This document shows, in pieces, positions 22,037-33,064 of a DNA stretch of 64,000 nt. A program made the position numbers and the translations under genes. A model generated the notes under the pieces. The model did no database searches and was not told where the DNA came from. It saw nothing but the letters and a program-made list of their open reading frames with translations. Position 1 is the stretch's first letter. Each line of letters starts with the position of its first letter. This stretch comes from Symbiodinium natans (Eukaryota; Sar; Dinophyceae; Suessiales; Symbiodiniaceae): positions 651,001 to 715,000 of the forward strand of contig CAJNDS010002379.1 in NCBI GenBank assembly GCA_905221605.1. The letters run 5' to 3'.

Positions 22037-22424
22037 GCCTACTATGTAAGGGAGATCTTGGGTACCTTTCCCTACTACGAACGAGCATGTCTGGGCTGCC
22101 AGCCTTGAACCCGGGGGCGGCTTCACCTGAATTCCAGGGTAGGGGCTATAGGGGCTTGGGGTTTAGGGTTAGGGTCTAAGGTTTAGGGTAGGGATTTTAG
22201 GGCTTTGGGAGTTTTAGGGGTTTAGGGTTTTTTTGGAGCTTTGGGGTTTTAGGGGTTGAGGGTTTAGGATTCGAAGTATGGGCCCTTAATTTGGGTCCCT
22301 TGTGATATAACCCCTGTTTTCACTATATCTAATAAGGGCCCACATGTCGGATCCCTGTAAGCCAGAGGTCCATGGCTCCGTCCGGCCTTAGACAAGAGCT
22401 CTAAACCTCGAACCCTAAGTTATG

Positions 22425-22535
22425 TTCACTTTTTTGGGGTCACACCACGGCTCTGCGCATTTAAGGTAGCAAGACGCGGGATCATAGTTCTCATCAGGGG
22501 GCCAGTTCCATGAGTCTTTGGGATACTCCGTGGAC
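22425..22535 (-). CDS. Candidate exon with Trp/Cys-rich peptide
   Basis: The minus strand reads STEYPKDSWNWPPDENYDPA, SCYLKCAEPWCDPKKVN. The Cys and Trp pattern suggests a secreted or extracellular segment. This is inference only; the family was not recognised. Confidence 0.6.
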
Positions 22536-22921
22536 CCCACCCCCCGCCCTGCGGGCCCATGTATCTAGGGAGTATATTCTTGGGTCTTCAAGGAGTTCCC
22601 ATAGAGTAGCTATAGGGCCCAATACCCCGAGGGAAGAGAGTTTAAACCGGGAATGCTGTATTGCATGATGGGCACTTTTGCCTAGAACCCTTTAAAGGGT
22701 AGATTGTGGCGATGATAAGGCCTACGACTGTAGCCTGTTATGGGCTGTAATTGGTACAGTACATGGTAGACAATTGCAAGGAAGAAAGCAAGAATAAGAA
22801 ATGGTACACTTTTTCGCTTTCAGGGCGAACCTAAACCCCAAAAAACAGGGAAGAAGGCCCTACTCTGGGTCCTAGCCCTACGCCCTAAACCCTAAACCGA
22901 CAAGCATGAAGAAGGGCTGAG

Positions 22922-23014
22922 TTGCTGAGTTCATAAGCCCCACAACAGTGTACACTTTCAGTTCAATAGGGGATTATAGTATCCCAGAAAGTGTAAAGTG
23001 TACTCACTCAGCAA
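22922..23014. mobile_element. Family A inverted-repeat element, copy 1
   Basis: TTGCTGAGTTCATAAGCCCC at the left and GTGTACTCACTCAGCAA at the right. The inner arms GTGTACACTTTC and GAAAGTGTAAAGTGTAC surround the core TAGGGGATTATAGTATCCCA. Near-identical copies are at 46334 and 60727, with diverged relatives at 56002 and 56331. Confidence 0.9.
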
Positions 23015-23409
23015 CCAAGAGGGTCTACTCTGCATCCTGATTACTGTAGTAAAAACCCAAACAAGGAACTGTAGCGCACTGCTAATGCGACAAATGGATC
23101 GACCCTAAACACTCCAAACTCTAGGGAGTAGGGTTTAGGGTTTGGGGTTTAGGGTTTCTAAACCCTAAACCCCAAAATACCCCAAAAGCCGTATTTGCGG
23201 TGTTCGATGGGATTCTGGTTGAAACCTCTCACTTGGCAAAAACAAGCGATGCAGGCCAAGAATGAGGGTTTGGGGTTTGGGGTTTTGGGGTTTAGGGCCA
23301 GTAGAGTCCCTAACTCAAAGTCCAGAGCCCGCCTTCCGTGGGAAAAATCTCATATGTATACACCCTGCCACATACATCGCATATGACCCCATGAGCAAGA
23401 GCAATGTGC

Positions 23410-23800
23410 CTTGGCTCTCAGTTGAACCGAAGCCAGAAGCCCAGAGAGATTCCATCGGCTTTAGCTTGCCGCACTAGCTCGTTGAAGTTTGTCTTTGTTC
23501 TTCTTCTTCTTCTAATTCCAATTCTAATTCTTCTTGTTCTAATTCTTCTTGTGCTTGGCCAGTTCTATGGAACGAACCTCATGACCCGAATATGTTCATG
23601 CCCACCTGGGCGCAACGCGAAAACAAAGTTCGACGAAACCCCTCCCTGAGCTGCCAGAAAAAAACACCTGAATTTACCGAACTACGTTGTTCTTGTTCCG
23701 TCTTGTGTTTGGTCAATTCTGTTTAGACACAGTTAACGAGCCTTTGCAGAAGCGTGTTTCAGGTGCAGGATGCTGAGTTGAGTTTGTGCAGTCGCGTTTA
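23410..23800 (-). CDS. Candidate exons including a possible C-terminus
   Basis: At about 23800-23730 the minus strand reads LNATAQTQLSILHLKHASAK and A, reaching a GC donor (AAG|GCTCG). At about 23500-23425 it reads TNFNELVRQAKADGISLGFW and LRFN followed by TGA. The region between is AT-richer with a CTT/AAG run. They could be consecutive exons. Confidence 0.5.
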
Positions 23801-23959
23801 AGGGTTTGAAAGGTTCCAGGGGCAAGGTTGAGGGTACAGAGTGCCAGAGGGCTGAAGGCGTGAGGATTCCAGGGCAGATTTCACAATTGACGGCATACAT
23901 ACGGAACTGCCCCCTTTTCCATTCTAGGCCCTGAGCCCTAAACCCTAAACCCTGCTATG

Positions 23960-24024
23960 CCTGGAACTCGTCCAGGAAGACGCCACCTGTCTTCCAGTTG
24001 TCCGGAGACTTCTCCACCTGGGCA
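23960..24024 (-). CDS. Candidate exon beside a family E element
   Basis: Directly after CCCAG the minus strand reads VEKSPDNWKTGGVFLDEFQ, then CAG|GCATAG, a possible GC donor. The family E element at 24025 ends only 7 bases from the acceptor AG, so the element probably is the intron. Confidence 0.6.
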
Positions 24025-24180
24025 CTACTTGGAGGTTCAGGGTACATAAAAGTCCAGGGTTTAGGGTTTAGGGGTTTAGGGTTTAGGGTTACATAGCCCT
24101 TAAGTGCCCTTATAAGGTCCTATTTGGGTTATAAGTACAGTTATGATTGCGTTTAAACAAATCGATGAACCTCCACGTAG
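24025..24180. mobile_element. Family E inverted-repeat element with TTTAGGG array inside
   Basis: CTACTTGGAGGTTCAGGGTA at the left and GATGAACCTCCACGTAG at the right. A short TTTAGGG run (about 24057-24090) sits near the left arm. The array-free relative is at 47127-47263. Confidence 0.8.
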
Positions 24181-24257
24181 GATTCAGACGTCGAGGTGTC
24201 GGGGGGCCCCGTTTGGTTCTAAGGATCTAAGCCCTCTGCCCTATGGCTCAGGGTTGG

Positions 24258-24416
24258 GATTAGGGTTTAGGGTTTAGGGTTTAGGGTTTAGGGTTTAGGG
24301 TTTAGGGTTTAGGGTTTAGGGTTTAGGGTTTAGGGTTTAGGGCTTAGGGTTTAGGGTTTAGGGTTTAGGGTTAAGGGTTAAGGGTTTAGGGTTTAGGGTT
24401 TAGAGTTTAGGGTGCA
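24258..24416. repeat. TTTAGGG array (about 22 units)
   Basis: Mostly perfect, with two TTAAGGG units near the end. Confidence 0.95.
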
Positions 24417-24424
24417 GTTTAAGC

Positions 24425-24676
24425 TTAGGCTTGTAACCAGTGAGCGCATACACTACCGCAGCAATACGACACGACTCAGCAAGAGCAGTTGCCGAATGCA
24501 TCTGTCTCGGCCTCACAGGTGGAGTGGGCAGTGATGGTCTGTCTGCAGCTCTTCCAAAAAACCAGGTTCTTTCCAACGAACACCACACAGCCAGATCTCG
24601 AGCGTGATCCTGCCGGTCCCAGGCTCGCATCAGACTCGGTGTGCAGGTCCCACGAGTTCCCCTCGTTGTGGATCAT
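24425..24676 (-). pseudogene. Ty1/copia-type retrotransposon RNase H fragment, frameshifted
   Basis: The minus strand reads DLHTESDASLGPAGSRSRSG, CVVFVGKNLVFWKSCRQTIT and AHSTCEAETDA, then stops. One frame over it resumes as TALAESCRIAAVVYALTG. This matches the usual copia RNase H arrangement: D-A-S, R-S-x-S-G, W-x-S-x-R-Q and S-x-x-E-A-E, followed by a helix. A one-base shift between the two halves breaks the frame near 24470. No LTRs or other polyprotein parts are visible, so this is a relic between TTTAGGG arrays. Confidence 0.7.
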
Positions 24677-24794
24677 GTCTGCCCAAACTGTGGTTCGGGG
24701 CTTAGGGTTTGGGGTTTAGGGATTTAGGGTTTAGGGTTTAGGGTTCATGGCTTAGGGTTTGGAGCTTAGGGTTCAGGCACCTAGGCGGGTTTAG

Positions 24795-24915
24795 GTCTTC
24801 TGATCTTGTCTCTTACAGACTGCCCCAATGCCACCGCCCTAACTCCTATGGAGCGGCAAAACATTGCACGGCCTTGAAGGCGTCTGCTTGGAAGCTCTTT
24901 TGACTTGCTAGCTCT
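24795..24915 (-). CDS. Candidate exon, about 40 codons
   Basis: The minus strand reads ASKSKELPSRRLQGRAMFCR and SIGVRAVALGQSVRDKIRRP. It is basic and open to both edges of the island. Confidence 0.5.
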
Positions 24916-24916
24916 T

Positions 24917-25135
24917 TAGGGTTTAGGGGTTATAGGGTTTATAGGGTTTATAGGGTTTATAGGCTTTATAGGGTTTATAGGGTTTATAGGGTTTATAGGG
25001 TGTATAGGGTTTATAGGGTTTATAGGGTTTATACGGTTTATAGGGTTTATAGGGTTTATAGGGTTTATAGGGTTTAGGGTTTAGAGGTTAGGGTTTAGGG
25101 TTAAGGGCTAGGGTTTAGAGTTTAGGGTTTAGTCT
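24917..25135. repeat. 9-bp GGGTTTATA array
   Basis: About 17 copies of TATAGGGTT, an expanded variant of the telomere-type unit, with single-base variants. A related block is at 57380-57560 in an intron of the right-hand gene. Confidence 0.95.
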
Positions 25136-25384
25136 GCGTATCCCCTAGAAGCTCTCTGATAATCGCCATGTCCCACCTTGCTAACCCTACTTTCTGAGTC
25201 AAAAGGTGCTTCCAAGTGGGCTATCGAAGAGTAGGGATGAGGACTCAAGTAGGAACCCTAGACCGACACCCTGCATCCGAGCCCCCCTAAACCCTAAACC
25301 CTGAACCCCAAACCCTAAACCCCAAACCCTAAACGCTGAATCCCCCAAACCCTGAACCCCAAGGCCGAACCCCAAAGAGCCTTA

Positions 25385-25795
25385 ACTCGTCGAAAATGCA
25401 GCCCGGTGTCCCACATCCCTGGAAAAAGCGTCTAAGTTTAGAGTTTAGGGATCAGGGTCTAGGGTTTAGGGTTTAGGGCTTAGGGTTTGGCTTGTGGGTG
25501 TTGGGAGATTCTTGGCCCTTTGCTCTTTCGATGAGGTGAATTGCGTGTCGGTACATACCTGATGCTAGGGGCACCTAAACGCACCGAAGAACAAAGACCC
25601 TAGCCCCTAGACCCTAGACCCTAGGCCCTAGACCCTAGACCCCAGACCCTAGACCCAAAACCCTAAACCCTAAACCCTAAACCCTAAACCCTACCCTATA
25701 AGCCCTGCCACCAAATACAAGCTGAAGCTGAGCCATGGGGCAATCAGAAGCCCCTGGCGACCATCCAGCAAGGAAGCGGGCCTCTTGAGAATTAC
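25385..25795 (-). CDS. Three candidate exons
   Basis: At 25795-25690 the minus strand reads ILKRPASLLDGRQGLLIAPW and LSFSLYLVAGL, probably a membrane segment. At 25565-25495 it reads MYRHAIHLIERAKGQESPNT and HK, following an AG|GTATG acceptor. At 25435-25385 it reads DAFSRDVGHRAAFSTS. Arrays separate them, including a CCCTAGA variant array (25590-25660). Confidence 0.55.
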
Positions 25796-26384
25796 TAGGG
25801 TTTAGGGTTCTTCAAGTTTAGGGTTTAGGGCTAGGGTTTAGGGCTAGGGTTTAGGGTTTAGGGTTTAGAGTTTAGGGATTAGGGTAAGGGGCTAGGGGCT
25901 CAGGGCCTTAGAACCCTAGGGTTTGGGAACTTGCCCTTCAGGCAATTCTGGAAATGACCCTTTCCTAGTTCCCGAAGTCCTTAATTGCCCCCGCTGAAAA
26001 CCAAAAAGTAGGAGGTTCGGCGGGTGAGGTCCCTAAACCCTAAACCCTAAACCCTAAACCCTAAACCGTTTAAGTGTTTAGAGCTCAGGGTGTCGGGTTT
26101 GTTTTCAGGCCACCCCCTAAGCCCCATAACCCTTAGAGACCCTAAACCCTAAACCTTAAACCCTAAACCCTAAACCCTGAACCCTGGACCCTAAACACAT
26201 GGTCGCTTAACATGGGCCCTTAAATGGGGCTAGAACACCCAAGAACCCATACTTCAGAACCCTTAAAGGAAGGTAAGGGACCATGTTGCGGGACCATGTA
26301 ACTCCTCTCTAGAAAAGCCCTACACCCAAACCCTAAACCCTGAACCCTGAACCCTAAACCCCCCAAAGTCTGTACCACACATGT

Positions 26385-26485
26385 ACCACATGCACCCGAA
26401 GCCCGGAAACACCTGGATGCCTGAAAACCTGTTCCAGCCCTAAGCCCGCGATAAGGCTGCGCAGGATATGTTGCGCGGATGGGTT
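26385..26485 (-). CDS. Candidate exon
   Basis: The minus strand reads LNPSAQHILRSLIAGLGLEQ and VFRHPGVSG. The amphipathic helix-like composition and codon bias support coding. Confidence 0.55.
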
Positions 26486-26658
26486 GAGGGTTTAGGATTT
26501 AGGGATTTAAGGTTTAGGGTCAAGGGTTTGGGGGTTTAGATGGGTTTAGGGTTTAGGGTTGATCCGAATCCAACAACCCATGGACCATGACTTCCCAGGC
26601 CTGTACGACTTGAGCCGACAAGAAACCCCCCACCTCCAATCTCAAAACCCATAGCACT

Positions 26659-26668
26659 CACTCACACA

Positions 26669-26714
<46 letters not shown>

Positions 26715-26732
26715 CTCTCTCTCTCTCACACA
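26659..26732. repeat. (CA)n/(CT)n microsatellite
   Basis: A CA run of about 22 units followed by CTCTCTCTCTCT. Confidence 0.95.
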
Positions 26733-26849
26733 GACACAAAAAAACACAAACCCAAAAGCTACGTAAGCCCCAAGCTCTAAACTCCTGAACTTCTAAAGCC
26801 AAAAAAACTCAAACCCACATACCTTCAGCCCAACTAAACCCCCCTCCCC

Positions 26850-26930
26850 CCAAGCGAGGTCATAGGCCCGGACGTGAAGCAGTCCACGATCTGTCGGTGC
26901 ACGTAGGCCTCCAGGACGATTTGGCTTGGC
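26850..26930 (-). CDS. Candidate exon
   Basis: The minus strand reads PSQIVLEAYVHRQIVDCFTS and GPMTSLG, with clear coding composition. The product is unknown. Confidence 0.6.
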
Positions 26931-27274
26931 AAGGCTTATTGGGGTTTTCCGAAGGTAGGGGCACCCGTTTTGGGGACTCCATTTGGTGTGCTACAGGGAT
27001 CCATATATGTATGTGGGGAGTCGGGTGTTAGAGAGAGTTCAGGGAAGGGAAGGGGGTTAGGGGGGTTAGGGGGGTTTGAGGGCGTAAGTGCAGGGTTTGA
27101 TTGGAGTTCGGGGCTTGGGGCCGAGGGCTTCTCGAGTTCAAAAATATCGTGTCCACACCCGAATAGGGTTTAGGATTTAGGGTTTAGGGTAGAGTAGTAG
27201 CCCTGAACCCTCAACCCTCAACCCTAAACACTTTGAGGGAGGTTCTGGGCCCAAACACGAAACCTTCATCTGAA

Positions 27275-27510
27275 GTGTTCTCTGAAGACGAAAAGCAAAC
27301 TGAAACCCCCCTGCAACTGCCTGAAGGGCTGCGTTGAGCTAAGCCCCCTCCAGTCCCCTCTCCAAATTCAGGGCTTCTTAGGGTTTAGGGTTTAGGGTTA
27401 GGCTTTAGGCTTTAGGGTTTAGAGCGAGTGCCTCGCGTGACCCAGGGAGCATAGGGATCTTGGCATGGACCTCGCGCGTGGTAGTGTGAAGGGCTGAGGC
27501 TTTTAGGATC
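27275..27510 (-). CDS. Two candidate exons
   Basis: At about 27510-27430 the minus strand reads SALHTTTREVHAKIPMLPGS and REALAL. At about 27345-27275 it reads LNAALQAVAGGFQFAFRLQR and TLQ. They may belong to the same gene as the islands from 29.97 kb downwards. Confidence 0.5.
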
Positions 27511-27779
27511 CTTGGATCTGGAGTTTAGAACCCTAAGCCCTAAACCCTAAACCCTGGAGCTCGTGGTTCGGATAAGTTAAAATCCCATAATAATAGTAAC
27601 CACTACACCAACATAATTAATGGAAGTACACGGCTTGTGTGGCTCGTGTAGATGCTTAGGGCTTAGGGTGTAGGGGTTCGGGTTTAGGGATCTCGGGTTT
27701 GGGCCTTTAGGGCATAGGGTTTTTGGGGGTTTAGGGCTTAGGGGTTTAGGGTTCAGAGGTTTCGGGGGTCGGGCTTCAC

Positions 27780-28363
27780 CAAGCCCCTGCCCTCAGTGAA
27801 GTCCATCAGGACTCCCAACAAACCTTATGGAAAACCCTAATCCCTAAGCCCGAATCCCTAAACCCTAACCCTAAACCCTAAACCCTAAACCCTAAACCCT
27901 AAACCCTAAACCCTAAACCCTAAACCCTAAACCCTAAACCCTAAACCCTAACACCCTAAACCCTAAACCCTAAACCCTAAACCCTAAACCCTAAACCCTA
28001 AACCCTAAACCCTAAACCCTAAACCCTAAACCCTAAACCCTAAACCCTAAACCCTAACCTACACCCTGAACCTCGGAGTCCCCAAAGAACCGCATAAGCC
28101 ACAACGGCCTTCAGGTGGTCCATACTTCTCGTTTAGGGGTTGAGGGTGTTTCGGGTTCAGGGCTGTGGCGTGGGAGGTGCGGGCCCTGACACCCAACACC
28201 CTCAATCCTAAACCCTAAACCCTCCCTAAATCCTAGACCCTAAAGCGTAAACCCAAAACCCTCAAACGCATGGGGTTTGACCGGCTAAGCGTGTTTAGCG
28301 GGTTGTGGGTGCAGGAAGGTAAATCATGAAGGCTACATCCAGTAAGTCTTGGGTCACGATATC
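27780..28363 (-). CDS. Three candidate exons around a 210-bp CCCTAAA array
   Basis: At 28363-28305 the minus strand reads DIVTQDLLDVAFMIYLPAP, right after CAG. At 28130-28085 it reads MDHLKAVVAYAVLWGLR. At about 27815-27780 it reads LLGVLMDFTEGRGLVK. The large array 27851-28062 lies between the last two. All three look like real protein. Confidence 0.6.
27851..28062. repeat. CCCTAAA array (about 29 units)
   Basis: One of the longest arrays in the window, interrupted once by CCCTAACA. Confidence 0.95.
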
Positions 28364-28768
28364 CTGCACTACCCCCTAGCCTAGCTACCCAAGGGTTCAG
28401 AGTTCTATGTTGGACATGTATACTTAGTCAGGGTTTAGGGCTTAGGGCTTAGGGTTTTGGTTTGAGGGTTTAGGGTTTAGGGTTTAGGGCTTAGGGTTTA
28501 GGGCTTGGGGGGCTGGGGGGAGCACCCGGGGGGGCTGTTGCTCGACTCCAGGGGAACCCTAAACCCCAGTACCCCGGTATGGTTTTTCCAGCATGGCCTC
28601 AAAAGCCTCTGACAAGTATTCCTAAATGTGATCCTGTTAAACCCTAATATGGGGAAAGACATGAAAATCCAAAGGGCCTACCTATTTTTGCAGACCCCTA
28701 AACCCTAAACCCCAAACCCCAAACCCTAAACCCCAGTACCCCAGTTATGTGTTTGCAGACAGGAAGGT

Positions 28769-29028
28769 CATGGGTTCCCCTAATACCCCCCTCTATACTA
28801 CCCCCCCCCCCCCCCAGGTTCCCCTCTTAAATGGCCTTAATTAGGCTTCATTATCCCTAAATAACCTTAATTATGGGGGGAACCTGGCAGGAGGGGGGGG
28901 GGGGGGGGGGTAGTACCCCTAAACCCTAAACCCCAAACCCTAAACCCTAAACCCCAAACCCGAAACCCTAAACCCCAAACCCTAAACCCTAAACGAATAT
29001 AGAGAGGGGGGTAGTAGGAGAACCCATG
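28769..29028. mobile_element. Family C inverted-repeat element with array inside, copy 1
   Basis: CATGGGTTCCCCTAATACCC at the left and GGGGTAGTAGGAGAACCCAT at the right. Both arms contain a CTCTATA/TATAGAG box and C or G runs. Mixed CCCTAAA/CCCCAAA units lie near the right arm (28917-28993). The minus-strand exon candidate at 29035-29095 begins right at the element's edge. Confidence 0.85.
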
Positions 29029-29034
29029 CGAAGG

Positions 29035-29095
29035 TGAGTCTCGGACGTAGATCATCAGACTGGAGACCCGGTCCGAGTAGGTCGTCACCACCTGC
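29035..29095 (-). CDS. Candidate exon abutting a family C element
   Basis: After TTGCAG the minus strand reads VVTTYSDRVSSLMIYVRDSP. The element at 28769-29028 follows at once and would be the downstream intron. Confidence 0.65.
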
Positions 29096-29294
29096 AAGCA
29101 GGGCGTCCTAAACCCTAAACCCTGAACCCTAAACCCTGAACCCTAAATCCTAAACCCCTGAACCCCTAAACCCTAAACCCTTAAGCCCCCCAACCCTAAA
29201 CCCCAAACCCTTTAAACCCTAAACCCTAAACGCTAAACCCCTAAACCCCTAAACCCTGAAGCCTAAACCCCTAAACCCCGAAACCCTAACACGG

Positions 29295-29375
29295 ACGCCC
29301 GATGGTTGAAACGCGCGCCTCAGGGCTGAACGGTAGCCACTGCGACGAGAGGTCAGCCCTGGAGGGGTTGAGGAT
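29295..29375 (-). CDS. Candidate exon
   Basis: The minus strand reads RADLSSQWLPFSPEARVSTI and GRPC, starting after CCAG|G. Confidence 0.55.
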
Positions 29376-29884
29376 GGTGGGTTTAGGGTTTAGGGTTTGG
29401 GGTTTAGGGTTTAGGGCTAGGGTTTAGGGTATAGGGTCTAGGGTGTAGGGTTTAGTGATTTGTGGGTTTAGGGTGGTTTCATGCAGGGTTCAGAGTGTAG
29501 GGTTCAGGTCTTTGTGCTATTTCTTCTTGTTGGGTGGAAGTGGGTTAGGGAGGAGGCTTGATAAGAAGGTGCAAGAGTTTGCTGGTTATTGGGTTTTAGG
29601 ATTTCAGGGTTGGGGGTTGCAGTTGCTTAGGTTGTTCAGCGTTTAGGGGATTTAGGGTTTAGGGCCTAAACCCTAAACCCTATAAACCCTAAATTCGGTA
29701 GAGGGGTTTACCTTCTAGGGGCTCTAGGATTTAGGGTGTAGTAGATCAGGCTGTGGCGCTTAGGGCTTTCGGGCTTAAGGTTGTGGACAGGGGCATTGCG
29801 TGACATTAGGTTTAGAGTTTAGGGTTTAGGGTTTAGGGTTTAGGGCTTAGGGTTTAGGGTTTGGGGCTTAGGGTTTAGGTTTTA

Positions 29885-29967
29885 GAGATTGGCGACCGAC
29901 CCTCGCTACCCAACACAAAGTCCAAATAGAGGTCGTTCAAGTTAGTTGCAAATTCATCGGATCCCAT
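29885..29967 (-). CDS. Candidate first exon (ATG at 29967)
   Basis: The minus strand reads MGSDEFATNLNDLYLDFVLG and SE. It is preceded by a C-rich stretch without coding look (CACCGCCCGCCTCCCACC), which could be a 5' leader. It may be the start of a gene whose exons continue to about 25 or 20 kb. An internal Met cannot be excluded. Confidence 0.5.
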
Positions 29968-30104
29968 TTTGGAGCGTGGGCAGGGGTGGGAGGCGGGCGG
30001 TGCACGTGAAGGTACCCTAAACCCTAAACCCTAAACCCTAAACCCTGAACCCTAAACCCCAAACCCCAAACCCCAAACCCTAAACCCTAAACCCTAAACC
30101 CTTG

Positions 30105-30200
30105 TTGACTCAGCGACGTCTCCAGCAACAAGCACCCAAACCTGAAACTCAGGCTGCGACTCCCAGTTCATGGCCAGCATCTTCTCCCACCTCTTTTGGG
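30105..30200 (-). CDS. Candidate exon
   Basis: After AG|G the minus strand reads WEKMLAMNWESQPEFQVWVL and VAGDVAEST. It is highly convincing as protein. Its position upstream of the ATG at 29967 means that ATG could be internal. Confidence 0.6.
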
Positions 30201-30674
30201 GCTCTGTGGGTTTAGGGTTTAGGGTTTAGGGTTTAGGGTTTAGGGCTTAGGGTTTAGGGTTTAGGGTTTAGGGTTTTAGGGCTGAGGGTTTTGGGGTTTA
30301 GGCATTCTGAGTTTAGGTTTCGCGGGGTCGTATATCAGCAGAACACACGGGAGTGAAACTGCTCCACCCTGCTCCCGAGACCCCTAGCCCTGAAGCCTCA
30401 ACCCTGAAAGCCAGTGTCCCAGAGCCTACATCCTTAGAAGGACTAGAGGGGCTAGACCCAAGAGTAACCTGGGAATAAACAGGGTACCCTTCCACCGCTT
30501 GTGGCTCAGAGCTTCGAGGATTCGAAGGCCCATGAATACCGACCTGCTCTACCTGTCCTTCCTGTTTGACCACACAACATGCCCTAAACCCTGAACCCTA
30601 AACCCAAAGCCTGAACCCTAAACCCTAAACCCTAAAGCCTAAAACCCTAAACCCCTAAACCCCTAAACCCTAAC

Positions 30675-30790
30675 CAAAAAAGTCCGAGCCGTCTGCAGAC
30701 GGCGCTAAGCTTCTGGCGTGGTGTTTGGCAAGTCCACGGAGAAGCAGACATCGATGTGCTCCGCCCGCCGTCTGCACAAAGGTCTGCTTT
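30675..30790 (-). CDS. Candidate exon
   Basis: The preferred minus frame reads RRAEHIDVCFSVDLPNTTPE and A. The island also holds an inverted repeat (GCCGTCTGCAGACGGC near 30690), which may be structural. Confidence 0.45.
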
Positions 30791-31012
30791 AGGGTTTCGG
30801 GTTTAGGGTTTCGGGTTGAGGGGGTTTAAGGGGGTTTAGGGAGTTTCGAGGGGATTTCGGGGGTTTAGGGTTTGGTTTTAGGAGTTTTCTAGGGGGTTTA
30901 GGGGCTTTGGGGTTTAGGGGGCTAAGCCCTAAACACCAAACCCGGTTAGGGCCTTGGGTTTTGGGCTCTACACTCCCTGAAGCTGCATCTAAGACCCTGA
31001 ACCTGAACCCTA

Positions 31013-31251
31013 GGGTTTAGGGTTTAGGGTTTAGGGTTTAGGGTTTAGGGTTTAGGGTTTAGGGTTTAGGGTTTAGGGTTTAGGCCCCCTGAATCTGAAC
31101 CTCTAACCCCCAAGCCGCCCTGGAGCCTCCTATAACACCAAAGAAACAAACCCTACAACTTCTGCACCAAACAACTCACGGTTTAGGGTTTAGGGTTTAG
31201 GGTTTAGGGTTTAGGGTTTAGGGTTTAGGGTTTAGGGTTTAGGGTTTAGGG
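31013..31251. repeat. Two TTTAGGG arrays around a 100-bp island
   Basis: About ten units at 31013-31083 and ten at 31182-31251. The stretch 31260-32360 holds mainly degenerate units (GAAACCCTAAACC), a poly-A/poly-C mix at 31890-31925 and no convincing exon. Confidence 0.9.
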
Positions 31252-32394
31252 TAAAGAAGAACTTGAAGTGTGCCATCTCAACAACCTTAACCCCACCAAA
31301 CCCTAAAAACCCTCAACCTGAAATTCTGAACCGCTGAACCCCGAAACCCCCAAACCCCGAACCACTTAGTATCTTAGTAACTGCCCGTGAAACTTCACGC
31401 ACTCTTGGGTTTGGGGTTGAGGGGTTTCGTGGTTTCGGAATGGGGGGTTTAGGGGTTTAGGCTTTGGGGGTTGAGGGGGTTTAGGGGTTTAGGTACTTGG
31501 GGGGTTAGGAGGACCAGGACCCTAAACCCTAAACCCGAAACGCTAAACCCTAAACCCGAAACCCTAAACCCTAAACCCGAAACCTTAAACCCTAAGATTA
31601 GCAACCCAAAAACACAAAGCCGAAGCCCTGAAACTCCGAACCCCAAATTCCTAAGCCCCTAAACCCCCTCAAGCTCCAAAGCCTAAACCCCTAAACCCCC
31701 ACATTCCTGAACCACGAAACCCCTCAACCCCAAACCCAAGAGTGCTTAAAGTTTCACGGGTAGTTGATAGCGGGCTTAGGAATGTTGAACTTTGGGCTTA
31801 GAGTTATAAGTGCGGTTCTGAGTACGGTGAATGTACTTAAGCCCGATTACAACCCTCATTGAGGTGCCCATAGCTCTGCCTATAACTACCCCCCCCCCCA
31901 AAAAAAAAAAAAAAAAGAAAAAAAACCCGTAGTCTTCATCTCTACATCTGGGAGAGCCATGTGGCAAAGGGTTTGTTTCGTGTTGTGCTTGAACGATTAA
32001 GCACTAAACCCTAAACCGTAAGCCTTCATGCATGCGCTCTTGCGCAAAGTTCAGAGCCGCGACTACTCAATTGTAGTTTGGGTTTGCGGGTTCAGATGCT
32101 GAAGGGGTTTGGGGGCCTTAGTCATTAGAGCAGGGTTTTCTGGGTGGTTTAGGGACTAGGGTTTATTGTGTAGGGTTTAGGCTTTAGGGTTCAGGGTTTA
32201 AAGTTTAAGGTTTAGGGTTTAGGGTTTGGGGCTTGGGGTTTGGGGTTTAGGGTTTAGGGTTCAGGGTTTGGGGCTTAGGGCTTGGGCGTACTTGCGTGCC
32301 CCTAAGCCCTAAACCCTATACCCTCAACAATACACCCTAAACCCGATACCCTAAACCCTGAACCCTAAGGGTGTGGCGATTCAAGTTTCTGAGG

Positions 32395-32465
32395 TCACGG
32401 CATGTAAATCTCCATGCCGATATCCGACAGCTCCAGCTTCGTGAAACCTTCCTGGGCCAGCACAA
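32395..32465 (-). CDS. Candidate C-terminal exon
   Basis: The minus strand reads IVLAQEGFTKLELSDIGMEI and YMP followed by TGA at 32397-32395. A G-strand array lies upstream, and the sequence downstream to about 32.3 kb looks non-coding, consistent with a 3' end. The family is not recognised. Confidence 0.6.
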
Positions 32466-32649
32466 TTGGGTTTAGGGTTTAGGGTTTAGGGTTTAGGGTT
32501 TCGGGTTTAGGGTTTAGGACCCCTAAACCCTACTACCCCTAAACCCTAAACCCTAAACCCTAAACCCTAAACCCTAAACCCTAAGCCCTAAACCCTAAAC
32601 CCTAAACCCTTAACCCTAAACCCTTAACCCTAAACCCTAAACCCCAATC

Positions 32650-32915
32650 CAGCAGTGGTGTAGGCCGCGCCTGGAGGCCCATGCCTTTGAAAGTCTGTAG
32701 CAAAGGTCAGGGGCCATGCTTTAAGTGGCCATCTGGTTGCCGACGGAACTCCGGAGTTTAGGGTTTAGGTTTTAGGGTTTAGGGTTCAGGGTTTAGGATT
32801 TAGGGTTTAGGTTTAGGGTTTGCAGTGCAGCGTTTAGGGTTTCCACGTCCTGGCTCCTTCTGAGCATCTTGGTTGTTTTTGTGAGTGCTGAAACAGGGGG
32901 AGGCATGCTGCCGGG
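32650..32915 (-). CDS. Candidate exons
   Basis: At about 32910-32850 the minus strand reads GSMPPPVSALTKTTKMLRRS and Q, reaching CAG|GACG (a GA donor). At about 32755-32650 it reads EFRRQPDGHLKHGP and, in another frame, DLCYRLSKAWASRRGLHHCW. The two parts of the latter island may be separate exons. Confidence 0.5.
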
Positions 32916-33064
32916 TTTAGGGTTTAGGTTTTGGGGGTTGGGTTGAAGGTCTCGAAAACCCCTAAACCCAAACCCTAAACCCAGTAGGGTCTCGGGTTTC
33001 GGGTTTAGGGTTTATGGCTAGGGCTAGTAGGGTTTAGGGTTTAGAGTCTTCGGGATGTTTAGGG

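Noticed and set aside
31449-31662. Open frames reading GFRVSGLGF or NPKPETL repeats
   Set aside because: Such peptides arise wherever telomere-type variants are translated; they recur at many arrays in the window.
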